A DNA stretch of 64,000 bases, taken from Pseudoalteromonas tunicata (GTDB lineage Bacteria > Pseudomonadota > Gammaproteobacteria > Enterobacterales > Alteromonadaceae). The notes below the pieces were generated by a model that saw nothing but the letters and a program-made list of their open reading frames with translations, was not told where the DNA came from and ran no database searches. The position numbers and the translations under genes are program-made. Below are positions 33,959 to 43,148 of the stretch, piece after piece (position 1 is the first letter of the stretch; each line of letters starts with the position of its first letter). Location: contig NZ_CP011032.1 in the NCBI RefSeq assembly GCF_002310815.1, positions 1,714,001 to 1,778,000 on the forward strand, written 5' to 3'.

Positions 33959-36900
33959 TTAATGGCTAACCTTTTGCGCAAATTGTTGCAACATGGCGCT
34001 GACTAATTGAAGCCTTGCGAGCGAGTCGGCTTCTTCGATGCTAAATCGTAACTTATTTGCGCCTTCCATTCTATAAACCTTTGGATTACTTTGTAAAAGA
34101 CCAATGATAAAACGAGGGTCTACCTTGGTTTTAGCGGTAAATTCAATAAAACCACCTTTGGCATTAGCTTCTATTTTACTGATCCCAAGTGCTTGTGCTT
34201 CTAATTTAAGCCCTTGGATGGCAAATAAATTTTTAGCCGGTTGAGGCAGCATGCCAAAACGATCAATTAGCTCTACTTGTAACTCATCAATTTGCTCAGC
34301 ATCGTGGCAGCTCGCCACACGTTTGTACAAACTTAAGCGTGTATTAACGTCAAAAATATAGTCATCTGGCAATAATGCAGAGATTTTTAAATCAACTTCG
34401 GTTTGTTGTTGTAATAAATTCTCAAGCGTTGGTTCTTTGCCTTGTTTGAGCGCTTCGACGGCTTGCTCTAACATTTCCATGTATAAGGTAAAACCAATCG
34501 ATTGAATTTGACCACTTTGATCATCACCCAATAATTCACCGGCACCACGAATTTCTAAATCGTGGGTCGCTAACGCAAAACCGGCTCCAAGGTCTTCAAG
34601 CGATTCAATGGCTTCAAGACGTTTTGTCGCATCTTTTGAAATGCCTTTTGGATCTGGAATAAGTAAATACGCATAAGCTTGGTGATGGCTGCGCCCAACA
34701 CGTCCACGCAATTGATGCAGTTGTGCAAGACCAAGTTTATCGGCGCGGTCAATAATGATGGTATTAGCGGTTGGCACATCAATACCGGTTTCGATAATGG
34801 TGGTACAGACTAATACATTGTATTTCTTGTGGTAAAACTCGGCCATTAGGTGCTCAAGTTCACTTTCACGCATTTGGCCATGAGCTGTGGTAATACTTGC
34901 TTCTGGTACTAAAACTGCTAAATCGGCTGCGACTTTTTCAATGGTTTCAACGTTATTGTGTAAATAATAGACTTGGCCACCACGTTTGATTTCACGCAAA
35001 ATAGCTTCGCGTTTGAGATCATCTTCGCCTTTACGCACAAATGTTTTTACCGCTAAACGTTTGGCTGGTGGCGTGGCAATAATGGATAAATCGCGCATCC
35101 CACTCATCGCCATGTTGAGTGTACGCGGAATAGGGGTGGCGGTGAGCGTTAAAATATCAACATCGGCACGCAGCGATTTGATTTTTTCTTTTTGGCGCAC
35201 ACCAAAGCGATGCTCTTCATCCACAATCAATAAGCCTAAATCTTTAAATTTTATACTCGGTTGAATGAGTTTATGAGTGCCAATTACGATATCAACCTGA
35301 CCATTGGCGAGCTTTTCAAGTACCACGTTTTGCTCTTTAGTGGTTTTGAAGCGCGATAATACTTCGACTTCAACGGCGATATTAGCGAAACGGTCTTTAA
35401 AGTTTTCGAAGTGTTGCTGGGCCAATAACGTCGTTGGCACTAAAATAGCCACTTGTTTGCCTTCATTGACCGCCACAAAGGCGGCGCGCATCGCAACCTC
35501 TGTTTTACCAAAACCGACATCACCACAGACTAAACGGTCCATCGCTTGTGGACTTTGCATATCAGTGAGTACCGCCGAAATGGCATTTTTTTGATCTTCT
35601 GTTTCTTCAAATGGAAACGTATCGACAAATTGGCGATAGGCTTTTTTGTCATGGCGAAAGGCATTGCCGAGTTTAATTTTTCGTTTCGCATAGATATCAA
35701 GTAGCTCTGCGGCAACATCACGTACTTTTTCAGCGGCTTTACGCTTGGCTTTTTCCCATACATCAGAGCCGAGTTTATGAAGCGGTGCGCTTGCTTCTTC
35801 ACCACCCGAATAACGAGTGAGCATATGTAACGCAGAAACTGGCACGTAGAGTTTGGCTTCGCCGTTATAGCTGATAGTGACAAACTCAGTTTGCACTCCA
35901 GCAGCATCGAGGGTTTGCAGCCCTTGATAACGGCCAACACCATGATCAAGATGCACAATTGGTTGGCCCACTTTAAGCTCCGCCAAATTACGAATAATTG
36001 CATCTTGGCTGGCTTCGTATTTATGTTTGCGTCTTCTGCGCTGGGAAACTTTAACACCAAGTAATTCTTGCTCGGTAATAATGCTCAGTGCTGGTTTGCC
36101 AGCAAGAAATACACTTTGTTCAAGTGGGCAAACAAGTAGAGCAACATCACAACTGCTTTGGCTGAATTCTTCAAAATGACTGACGGTGGTCACTTTTATG
36201 CCAACGGGTTTAAATAATGTCAGCAGTGATTCGCGACGACCTTCACTTTCAACACAAAATAACACCCGATTTTTGAGCTTTTTTTGCTGCACTAAATATT
36301 GGCTAATTGCAGCAAATGGCGCTTTAGCTTGATGATCAACCCGAATATCAGCAATCAATTCGGCGCCTAAATTACTATGGCCTGCTTTAGTGCCCAATTT
36401 TGCTAAAGAGAGCTGAATACGCGCAAAGCTGCCAATATTTGAGAAAAGCTCTTCAATGGGTTGATACAGTGCTTTAGGTTCAAGCAGCGGGCGAAGTGGG
36501 TCAACGCGGCGGTTTTCGTAACGTTTATTAACGTCTTGCCAAAATTGCTTAGCGCTGTGCTCAATATCACCAAGCGTCATTACCACTGCATCGCTTGGTA
36601 AATAGTCAAAAATTGAGGCTAATTGATCAAAAAACAGCGGTAAATAGTATTCGATACCGGCAGGCCAAGCACCTTTTGAGACTTGCATGTAAATTGAGTC
36701 TTGGGCGCTGTTGGCTCCAAACTTTTCGCGATAGGCAATACGAAAGGTTTCAATGTCTTTTTCGCGCGTCGGAAACTCATGGGCAGGCATTAAATCGATG
36801 TGGCTGATTTCTTTACTGGAGCGTTGGGTTTCGACATCAAATAATCGAATGCTGTCAATTTCATCATCGAATAAATCAAGACGAATAGGGTCTTTACTGC

Positions 36901-37432
36901 CCATCGGATAAATATCGACCAATGAGCCTCGAATGGCAAACTCACCATGCTCCATTACTTGCTGCACATTTAAATAACCGGCGGCATCTAAATTAGTGCG
37001 CAGTTGATGGGCGTCGAGCTTATCGCCTTTTTTAAATAATAACGTGCTGCCATAAATAAATTCTGGTGGCGAGGTGCGCAGCATTAAATTAGTTACCGGG
37101 AGGATTAAAATACCGGTTTTACTTTGTTTTAATCGGTTTAAGGTGGCCAGACGCTGCGAAATAATATCTTGATGCGGAGAAAAGTGATCGTAAGGCAGGG
37201 TTTCCCAATCAGGGAAAACCATCACACTTTGCTCTGGCAATAAATACTCTAGTTCTGCCTCTAGTTTCAGAGCACTTGGCGTATCTTGGGTGACAAGCAC
37301 CACTAAGGAGTTATGGCTTTTAACACCTTGTGCGATGGCGATGCTCAGCGCACTGCCTGGCAATTGACCCCAATGTATCTTGTCTTTTGCAGATTTGATC
37401 CAAGGTAATTGTGCCCATTGTGTTAATGCCAT
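33959..37432 (-). CDS. mfd: Transcription-repair coupling factor Mfd
   Basis: 1157 residues, the normal length. The order is an N-terminal UvrB-like module, the RNA polymerase-interaction domain with YNGEAKLYVPVSALHML, then a RecG-like helicase with Walker A GDVGFGKTEVAMRAAF, DEEHRFGVRQKE, TATPIPRTL and the later QLRGRVGRS motif, and a C-terminal TRCF domain. Mfd removes stalled RNA polymerase from damaged DNA and recruits UvrA. It lies downstream of aguB with an 84-base gap. Confidence 0.97.
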   Translation of the reverse strand: MALTQWAQLPWIKSAKDKIHWGQLPGSALSIAIAQGVKSHNSLVVLVTQDTPSALKLEAELEYLLPEQSVMVFPDWETLPYDHFSPHQDIISQRLATLNRLKQSKTGILILPVTNLMLRTSPPEFIYGSTLLFKKGDKLDAHQLRTNLDAAGYLNVQQVMEHGEFAIRGSLVDIYPMGSKDPIRLDLFDDEIDSIRLFDVETQRSSKEISHIDLMPAHEFPTREKDIETFRIAYREKFGANSAQDSIYMQVSKGAWPAGIEYYLPLFFDQLASIFDYLPSDAVVMTLGDIEHSAKQFWQDVNKRYENRRVDPLRPLLEPKALYQPIEELFSNIGSFARIQLSLAKLGTKAGHSNLGAELIADIRVDHQAKAPFAAISQYLVQQKKLKNRVLFCVESEGRRESLLTLFKPVGIKVTTVSHFEEFSQSSCDVALLVCPLEQSVFLAGKPALSIITEQELLGVKVSQRRRRKHKYEASQDAIIRNLAELKVGQPIVHLDHGVGRYQGLQTLDAAGVQTEFVTISYNGEAKLYVPVSALHMLTRYSGGEEASAPLHKLGSDVWEKAKRKAAEKVRDVAAELLDIYAKRKIKLGNAFRHDKKAYRQFVDTFPFEETEDQKNAISAVLTDMQSPQAMDRLVCGDVGFGKTEVAMRAAFVAVNEGKQVAILVPTTLLAQQHFENFKDRFANIAVEVEVLSRFKTTKEQNVVLEKLANGQVDIVIGTHKLIQPSIKFKDLGLLIVDEEHRFGVRQKEKIKSLRADVDILTLTATPIPRTLNMAMSGMRDLSIIATPPAKRLAVKTFVRKGEDDLKREAILREIKRGGQVYYLHNNVETIEKVAADLAVLVPEASITTAHGQMRESELEHLMAEFYHKKYNVLVCTTIIETGIDVPTANTIIIDRADKLGLAQLHQLRGRVGRSHHQAYAYLLIPDPKGISKDATKRLEAIESLEDLGAGFALATHDLEIRGAGELLGDDQSGQIQSIGFTLYMEMLEQAVEALKQGKEPTLENLLQQQTEVDLKISALLPDDYIFDVNTRLSLYKRVASCHDAEQIDELQVELIDRFGMLPQPAKNLFAIQGLKLEAQALGISKIEANAKGGFIEFTAKTKVDPRFIIGLLQSNPKVYRMEGANKLRFSIEEADSLARLQLVSAMLQQFAQKVSH

Positions 37433-37516
37433 TTAAAACTCCATTAAGCTGGGCGCAGCTGCACCCATTTTTATTATTATTGAAAAAACAATTGCCATGC
37501 TGTCATGGCGCGTGTA

Positions 37517-38404
37517 TTAGTCGCGGTAAATTTTTAGCAAATCTTGATAATGATCGATACGACGATCACGCAAATATGGCCAAATGCGACGGGTATCTTC
37601 ACTGCGCTTTAAATCGAGTATTGCAGTTAATATTTCATCATCTTTTGCACTAGCATGAGCTAGGATTTCGCCTTGCGGGCCTGCAATGAATGAATTACCC
37701 CAGAACAAAATACCTTCGCTGTGGCCACTTGGATCACTTTCATGACCAACACGGTTACAGCTAATAACGGGTACCCCATTGGCAACCGCATGAGCGCGCT
37801 GTGAGATAACCCATGCATCACATTGACGAGTTTGTTCATCAATGTCATCGGTTGTATCCCAACCGATTGCTGTTGGGTAAATTAAGATTTCAGCCCCCGC
37901 CATTGCCATAAGGCGTGCAGCTTCAGGAAACCATTGATCCCAACACACTAAAACACCCAGTTTACCAATTGAGGTTTGAATGGGTGTAAAGCCTAAATCA
38001 CCTGGGGTGAAATAGAATTTTTCATAAAAACCGGGGTCGTCCGGGATATGCATTTTACGGTATTTGCCCGCAATTGTACCATCCGAATCAAGGACAACAG
38101 CCGTGTTGTGGTAGAGGCCCGTAGCACGCTTTTCAAATATTGATGATACGATCACCACATTGAGCTCTTTTGCTAATAAGCCTAATGAGTCTGATGTTGG
38201 CCCAGGAATGGTTTCGGCTAAATCAAAACGTTCGGTATCTTCGGTTTGACAAAAATATAAGCTGCGATGGAGCTCTTGCAGTACCACTAATTTAGCACCT
38301 TGGGCAGCCGCTTTACGGATCCCGTCTTGGGTTTTAGCAAAGTTATGGGCTAAATCTGTGCTGTTGCTGTGTTGCACTAGGGCAACGGGTAATAATTTAC
38401 TCAT
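37517..38404 (-). CDS. aguB: N-carbamoylputrescine amidase
   Basis: A 295-residue nitrilase-family hydrolase that makes putrescine, carbon dioxide and ammonia from N-carbamoylputrescine. The Glu-Lys-Cys triad appears as LQELHRSLYF, KYRKMHIPDDPGFYEKFYF and VLVCWDQWFPEAARL. The PGFYEKFYFTPGD segment is characteristic of AguB. It starts four bases after aguA ends, making a two-gene agmatine pathway. Confidence 0.94.
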   Translation of the reverse strand: MSKLLPVALVQHSNSTDLAHNFAKTQDGIRKAAAQGAKLVVLQELHRSLYFCQTEDTERFDLAETIPGPTSDSLGLLAKELNVVIVSSIFEKRATGLYHNTAVVLDSDGTIAGKYRKMHIPDDPGFYEKFYFTPGDLGFTPIQTSIGKLGVLVCWDQWFPEAARLMAMAGAEILIYPTAIGWDTTDDIDEQTRQCDAWVISQRAHAVANGVPVISCNRVGHESDPSGHSEGILFWGNSFIAGPQGEILAHASAKDDEILTAILDLKRSEDTRRIWPYLRDRRIDHYQDLLKIYRD

Positions 38405-38408
38405 TGGG

Positions 38409-39446
38409 TTACCTCAAAAAGCCTTTAGGTAATTGCATTGAAATACAGTGTAGGCTACCAAATTGATGAATTAGTGGTAAACAATCAACACCAATAATTT
38501 CATGTTCAGGGTATGCTTTGGCGATTTGCGACAGGGCAAACGCATCATTTTTATCTTGATAGGTTGGCACTAATACGGCGCCATTAATAATCAAATAATT
38601 GGCATAGGTAGCAGGTAAACGACTGCCATCTGCGGCGCATTTTGCACTTGGCCACGGTAAGCTAATTAGGTTGTAGGCTGTACCATCGGGTTTTCGCAGT
38701 GCTTTAACATCTAAAGCCATACGTTCAAGTTCATGGTAGTGGCTATCGCTAGGGTCATCGCAACAAACATAAACGAGCGTATCGTTAGGCGCAAAACGCA
38801 CTAGGGTATCAATATGGCTGTCGGTATCATCGCCTTCTAAGTGACCGTGATTAACCCATAAAAAATGGCTAATACCAAGTGTGTCGCTCAGCAGTTGTTC
38901 GATTTGCGCTTGTGTTAAATGCGGATTGCGATTGGTATTGAGTAAACAACTACCAGTGGTTAATAAAGTACCTTGGCCATTAGATTCAATTGCACCGCCT
39001 TCAAGTACAAAATTAACCTGCTCTGATTGTGCTAATGGATTAAGTACCTGAGCAAATACCGCTTGATTGATTGAATTATCTAGGCTTGCATCAAATTTAT
39101 TGCCCCAACCATTAAAAGTAAAATCAAGTGATTTTAACTGCCCGTGGGCATTAGTAACGGTAATTGGGCCATGATCCCGTGCCCAGGTATCTTCAAATGG
39201 GGTGATAACAAACTGTATTTTACTTAAATCAAGTTGTTGTTCGCATAACAGTGCACGCACGCGAGCTTGTTCAGATTCACTATGGACAACAAGAACTAAC
39301 GATTGATAGCGTAAAATGTGGCGGCATAAATTTAAATAAACCGGCTCAACGTCAGCCAAAATGGGCGCCCAATCAGTTTCGCTATGGGGCCATGTAAACA
39401 TAATGGCATCTTGCAATGCCCATTCTGCAGGAAGTGTATAACTCAT
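38409..39446 (-). CDS. aguA: Agmatine deiminase
   Basis: A 345-residue peptidyl-arginine-deiminase-family enzyme that converts agmatine to N-carbamoylputrescine. Motifs are TWARDHGPI (about 86-94), NGWGNKFDASLD, FVLEGGAIESNGQGTLLTT, NHGHLEGDDTDSHIDTLVRF and the C-terminal GSLHCISMQLP with the catalytic cysteine. Together with AguB it supplies putrescine without SpeB-type agmatinase. The source of agmatine (arginine decarboxylase) is not in this window. Confidence 0.95.
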   Translation of the reverse strand: MSYTLPAEWALQDAIMFTWPHSETDWAPILADVEPVYLNLCRHILRYQSLVLVVHSESEQARVRALLCEQQLDLSKIQFVITPFEDTWARDHGPITVTNAHGQLKSLDFTFNGWGNKFDASLDNSINQAVFAQVLNPLAQSEQVNFVLEGGAIESNGQGTLLTTGSCLLNTNRNPHLTQAQIEQLLSDTLGISHFLWVNHGHLEGDDTDSHIDTLVRFAPNDTLVYVCCDDPSDSHYHELERMALDVKALRKPDGTAYNLISLPWPSAKCAADGSRLPATYANYLIINGAVLVPTYQDKNDAFALSQIAKAYPEHEIIGVDCLPLIHQFGSLHCISMQLPKGFLR

Positions 39447-39545
39447 GGGATTTCATACAAATTCAAATAGGCAGATATTTTAGCACTTCATGCTTGGCTG
39501 TCAGCCTTTTTGTCGTACTTAACAGCTGCCACGCTATTAACTGTA

Positions 39546-40127
39546 TTAATTTTGTTCATTTTTACGACGTTTACGCAATTGTCGTGATTGACTGTGTAAA
39601 CTTGCGCGTACCATGAGCTCCTGATCCTCAGGGCGAATACGACTAAAAGCCATGGTATATTGCCAACCCTGTGTTAGAGGTTCTTTTAAAATGACCTCGG
39701 TATAACAAAATACCGCTGCGGCTTCGTGGTGTAAAAAAATCTTGGTACAAAATTGCTGACCAATTGAATGATCTGCTAAATCATTAAGAATTAAACCTCC
39801 ACCACCAAAAGAGTGGGCTTGCGTTTTTTGCTCGTCTTGATGCTCAGTAGCTAAAATATGGGCCATGATTAAATCGATTTTACGAGATTGGGCCTTTAAA
39901 AATTGAGCCAGCTCTTCAGCAAGGTCGCCCAATTGGCGTAAAGGTCGTAGGGCACTTTGTTCAAGGGCATTAACTTCATTGGCGAGTTTAAACAGCGGTG
40001 GAATACGTAATTCGAGCGCATCATTGTCTATAGGCACTAAATGATCTGCAATGGTTTTTAAATTAACATCAACAGTTTCATCAATTTGAAAATATTGGTT
40101 AAAAAGATCAACTTTAGCAGTAGACAT
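39546..40127 (-). CDS. PilZ-domain-like protein
   Basis: 193 residues from the ATG at 40127. A TTG seven codons upstream is in frame but less likely. The N-terminal half is mainly helical. The C-terminal half (about 105-190) has the PilZ-like segment GGGGLILNDLADHSIGQQFC, then strands with EVILKEP and FSRIRPEDQELMVRASLHSQ, a PilZ C-terminal pattern. The RxxxR motif that contacts cyclic di-GMP is not visible, so ligand binding is doubtful. The basic tail is RQLRKRRKNEQN. It is encoded just upstream of aguA, with a separate start. Confidence 0.62.
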   Translation of the reverse strand: MSTAKVDLFNQYFQIDETVDVNLKTIADHLVPIDNDALELRIPPLFKLANEVNALEQSALRPLRQLGDLAEELAQFLKAQSRKIDLIMAHILATEHQDEQKTQAHSFGGGGLILNDLADHSIGQQFCTKIFLHHEAAAVFCYTEVILKEPLTQGWQYTMAFSRIRPEDQELMVRASLHSQSRQLRKRRKNEQN

Positions 40128-40272
40128 AGCGTTGTTTCTCAGCAGCAAGATTATTTATAGGATTTTCTTTATGTTAGCGAGCAGTAATCAAAATAGCTAG
40201 CTTAAAGCATCGCTTTACTTTGTTTAAACAGGTCTTTAGCATGGCAAAAAATAATTTAAACGTAGCGTTTCC

Positions 40273-40704
40273 ATGGGATTTAAAATACATAATGAAGCAA
40301 GCAGTGAACTGGTTGCAGTGTCTTTACGTGAAAAAATAATAGCCTTTAACTCGCCATTTTTTGGCCTTAATAAGCGTACCCCCATAGCAGTGACGTTCAC
40401 TCGTCAGGTAAATGAGATGCAAGGTGGTGCAAGTGGTATTGCTTTTGGTTATTGGTTTATGCTCAATTGGCTTTGGGTTGATGAGAGTTTGCGTGGTCAA
40501 AAAATTGGGGAGCAGTTATTAGCGCGGATTGAACAACAAGCAATAGAACAAGGTTGTCGTTATGTTTTACTTGATACCTTGGATTTTCAGGCGAAACCGT
40601 TTTATGAAAAGTGTGGTTATAAAGTCGTTCATCAATTGCATCAATATCCCACGACAGGGATAAAATACTACATGGAAAAAGAATTAGGTTTAAACCCTGT
40701 TTAA
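40273..40704 (+). CDS. GNAT family N-acetyltransferase
   Basis: 143 residues forming one GNAT domain: WFMLNWLWVDESLRGQKIGEQLLARIEQQAIEQG contains the acetyl-CoA pyrophosphate-binding loop RGQKIG (about 77-82), and DFQAKPFYEKCGYKVV is the usual C-terminal segment. The substrate is unknown. Its stop codon overlaps the stop of the convergent solute-binding protein gene by four bases. Confidence 0.85.
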   Translation: MGFKIHNEASSELVAVSLREKIIAFNSPFFGLNKRTPIAVTFTRQVNEMQGGASGIAFGYWFMLNWLWVDESLRGQKIGEQLLARIEQQAIEQGCRYVLLDTLDFQAKPFYEKCGYKVVHQLHQYPTTGIKYYMEKELGLNPV

Positions 40705-41537
40705 TCTTGTATTTTACCTTCTAAATATTTTTGATAAATATCCTGCGCATTCACTTTGGCTAAATAGCGCCAAATTTGCCAAGTGAGTGCTTGGTTTTGT
40801 TCATAAAATTGTTGCGACACCACAAAAAAACCATCTTTAACAGCCAAAGGTGGCAGTAGCACTTTTAGGTCGTGATAACGTCTGTCTAGAAAATAGGTAT
40901 GTTGCTCAGTAATACTGCAAAGGGTTAAGGCTAAATCAATACGTTTTTGTTTTAGCATCAAAAGAGAGGTAGCTGCAGAATCTGTTTGATGAATTTGTAT
41001 TGGCAGATTTTTTAACCGCGCAATAATAGAGTAACCGGCAGGAACAGCTAATGTTTTGGCTTCTTCAGACTTAAATGCATTACCATCCCAACTAAAATCA
41101 GAATCTTTGTGCACTAAAAAGCAAGTACCAAGTGCATTCATCGCTAAAGATGAATCAATTTTATTATTCTGTTTTGGGTATACGCCAATTGGATCTCGTT
41201 CAGGAGAATAACTGGCTATTAGAGCGTCCACTTTATTGCTTTGTAAATCTTGTAAGCAGCGTTTCCACGGTTTACGAACAAATTTGAAGTTAAATGAGTT
41301 GAGGTCGTGCGATGCTTTGTTTAAAACTTCAATAGATGCACCGGGCATTTGTTCTGGGGGGGCATGACCGTAGCCAGTAAAAAATGGCAGTAGCTCTTTA
41401 TCTTCGTAACAAAACGAAATTTCAAGCGGGTTAATATCTTTTGGATCAGGTTCGTTGGCAAGGGCTATACCGTTTAGTATTGCCACCAACAACAGTGCAC
41501 CATAAAAAGAACAATAAGCAAAATTGAATGCAGTCAT
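40701..41537 (-). CDS. Orphan family-3 extracellular solute-binding protein
   Basis: 278 residues: a signal peptide (cleavage near residue 27), then a family-3 binding protein fold (ISFCYEDKELLPFFTGYGHAPP at the start, VRKPWKRCLQDLQSNKVDALIASYSPERDP in the first lobe). Such proteins bind amino acids or similar small ligands. No permease or ATPase gene is nearby, as is common for these proteins in Alteromonadales, so it may feed a distant transporter or act in sensing. Confidence 0.78.
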   Translation of the reverse strand: MTAFNFAYCSFYGALLLVAILNGIALANEPDPKDINPLEISFCYEDKELLPFFTGYGHAPPEQMPGASIEVLNKASHDLNSFNFKFVRKPWKRCLQDLQSNKVDALIASYSPERDPIGVYPKQNNKIDSSLAMNALGTCFLVHKDSDFSWDGNAFKSEEAKTLAVPAGYSIIARLKNLPIQIHQTDSAATSLLMLKQKRIDLALTLCSITEQHTYFLDRRYHDLKVLLPPLAVKDGFFVVSQQFYEQNQALTWQIWRYLAKVNAQDIYQKYLEGKIQD

Positions 41538-41741
41538 ATTGAAATAAAAATGAGAATTGCTGTTATTGAGGTTAGTTCAGATTTAAACGCTTGTTTATTT
41601 TTATTGGTATTTTATCGTTGAACATTTTGGTTTTATTAACCGTATCAAATTAATTTTGCTAGCACGAATTTGAAAGTTTAGCCAATTTAATACGGTCTTA
41701 TTAATTAACACGCACAATATACCGATTTTTATGAGGTTTAC

Positions 41742-43034
41742 ATGATTTTGATAAACAAGAAAAAGTATGGGCTACTCGCTGCATACTTTGTTACCGCTTT
41801 ATTGAGTTTTACTATTTCGGCCAAAGAGCAAACAAGTATGGCTGCAACAGCTCATATTGAAAAAGTAGTCTTAGGTGCAGGTTGTTTTTGGGGCGCAGAA
41901 AAACGATATCAAAATATCCCTGGGGTGATTGATGCTGTGTCGGGTTATGCTGACGGTAACGTTGCAGCAAATTATCGGACAATTACACAAGCAAAATATA
42001 AAAACGATCCTAACAATCATGCTGAAGTCGTTGAAGTGACATTTAATAGTAATGAGATTTCGTTAACTAAAATACTTGAGTCTTTTTTTGAAGGGCATGA
42101 TCCAACACAATTAAATCGTCAAGGTAATGATATTGGCACCCAATACCGCTCTACTATTTTAACAACATCACCGCAGCAGCTAAGCATTGCACAAGCAATT
42201 AAAACACGTTATCAAACACTACTTTCTCAGGCAGGATATGGTGAAATTAAAACTAATATCAAACCACTTGAAACGTTTTTTCCGGCTGAAAACTATCACC
42301 AAGATTATTTGGTTAAAAATCCAAACGGCTACTGTCCAGATCATAGTACGGGGGTCAAATTTGCACCTAGCACAGATGAAAAATCAGTTCGCCAAAACGC
42401 TGCTTTATTACAGGGCAAACACATCGTGATTGTTGAATCTGCTGGATACTGCCCTTACTGTGAAAAATTAAAAAAAGATGTGCTCAATGATTACCAAGGT
42501 AGTATTGCCCTGCATTTTCGCTTTGCTAATGAATTAGATGGTTTAAATATTCAAACCCCTACATGGGCAACACCGACTATTTTATTCATTGAAGATGGTC
42601 AGGAGGTGATGGGTCGCCAAGGTTATTTAGACTCTGGGCAATTTTATCGTTTACTTGGCCTATTTAAACTCGGTAAAAGTGAAGCATTTAATGTGGCATT
42701 TGATGAAGGAACCGATGGACGTTTTTGTAAAGAATATGAAATATTTAAAAATACACCCGATGGCGTATTTATTGATAAATTAAGTGGCGCGCCATTATTT
42801 GATACTAAAGACAGATTTAACTCAGGAACTGGTTGGCTTTCATTCACTCAAGCCGTGCCTGATAGTGTTATTGAACGTGCAGACAATCGATTTGGTATGC
42901 AGCGCGTCGAATTACGTTCAAAAACATCGGGTATTCATTTAGGTCATGTATTCGAAGATGGCCCAAATGGCGCAAGACGTTTTTGTATTAATGCAACGGT
43001 ACTTGAGTTTGTTGCGCGAAAAAATATCGATTGA
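41742..43034 (+). CDS. Exported MsrA-thioredoxin-MsrB fusion
   Basis: 430 residues that repair oxidised methionine in exported proteins. After a signal peptide (about 1-27) comes MsrA (40-205), with catalytic Cys48 in GAGCFWG and recycling Cys198 in NGYCPDHSTG. Then a thioredoxin-like domain (225-310) has CPYC at 237-240 and a cis-proline in TWATPT. Last is MsrB (330-425) with catalytic Cys415 in RRFCINAT. MsrB lacks the two CxxC zinc pairs, as in Neisseria PilB. PilB has the order thioredoxin-MsrA-MsrB, so the middle position of the thioredoxin here is notable. It is a self-contained periplasmic repair enzyme that would recharge from a DsbD-like donor. Confidence 0.88.
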   Translation: MILINKKKYGLLAAYFVTALLSFTISAKEQTSMAATAHIEKVVLGAGCFWGAEKRYQNIPGVIDAVSGYADGNVAANYRTITQAKYKNDPNNHAEVVEVTFNSNEISLTKILESFFEGHDPTQLNRQGNDIGTQYRSTILTTSPQQLSIAQAIKTRYQTLLSQAGYGEIKTNIKPLETFFPAENYHQDYLVKNPNGYCPDHSTGVKFAPSTDEKSVRQNAALLQGKHIVIVESAGYCPYCEKLKKDVLNDYQGSIALHFRFANELDGLNIQTPTWATPTILFIEDGQEVMGRQGYLDSGQFYRLLGLFKLGKSEAFNVAFDEGTDGRFCKEYEIFKNTPDGVFIDKLSGAPLFDTKDRFNSGTGWLSFTQAVPDSVIERADNRFGMQRVELRSKTSGIHLGHVFEDGPNGARRFCINATVLEFVARKNID

Positions 43035-43148
43035 GCAGGATGAATTTGAGGCAATATCTTACTTTAAAAATGATTTTTTCTCACATTACATGAATTACAC
43101 AAATTGCTGAACTAAACTCATTTTATTCGTAAAAAGAGGGTAATGGCG

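Noticed and set aside
35530..36060. 176-residue frame inside mfd
   Set aside because: Mfd motifs are continuous in the other frame; the product is a shadow.
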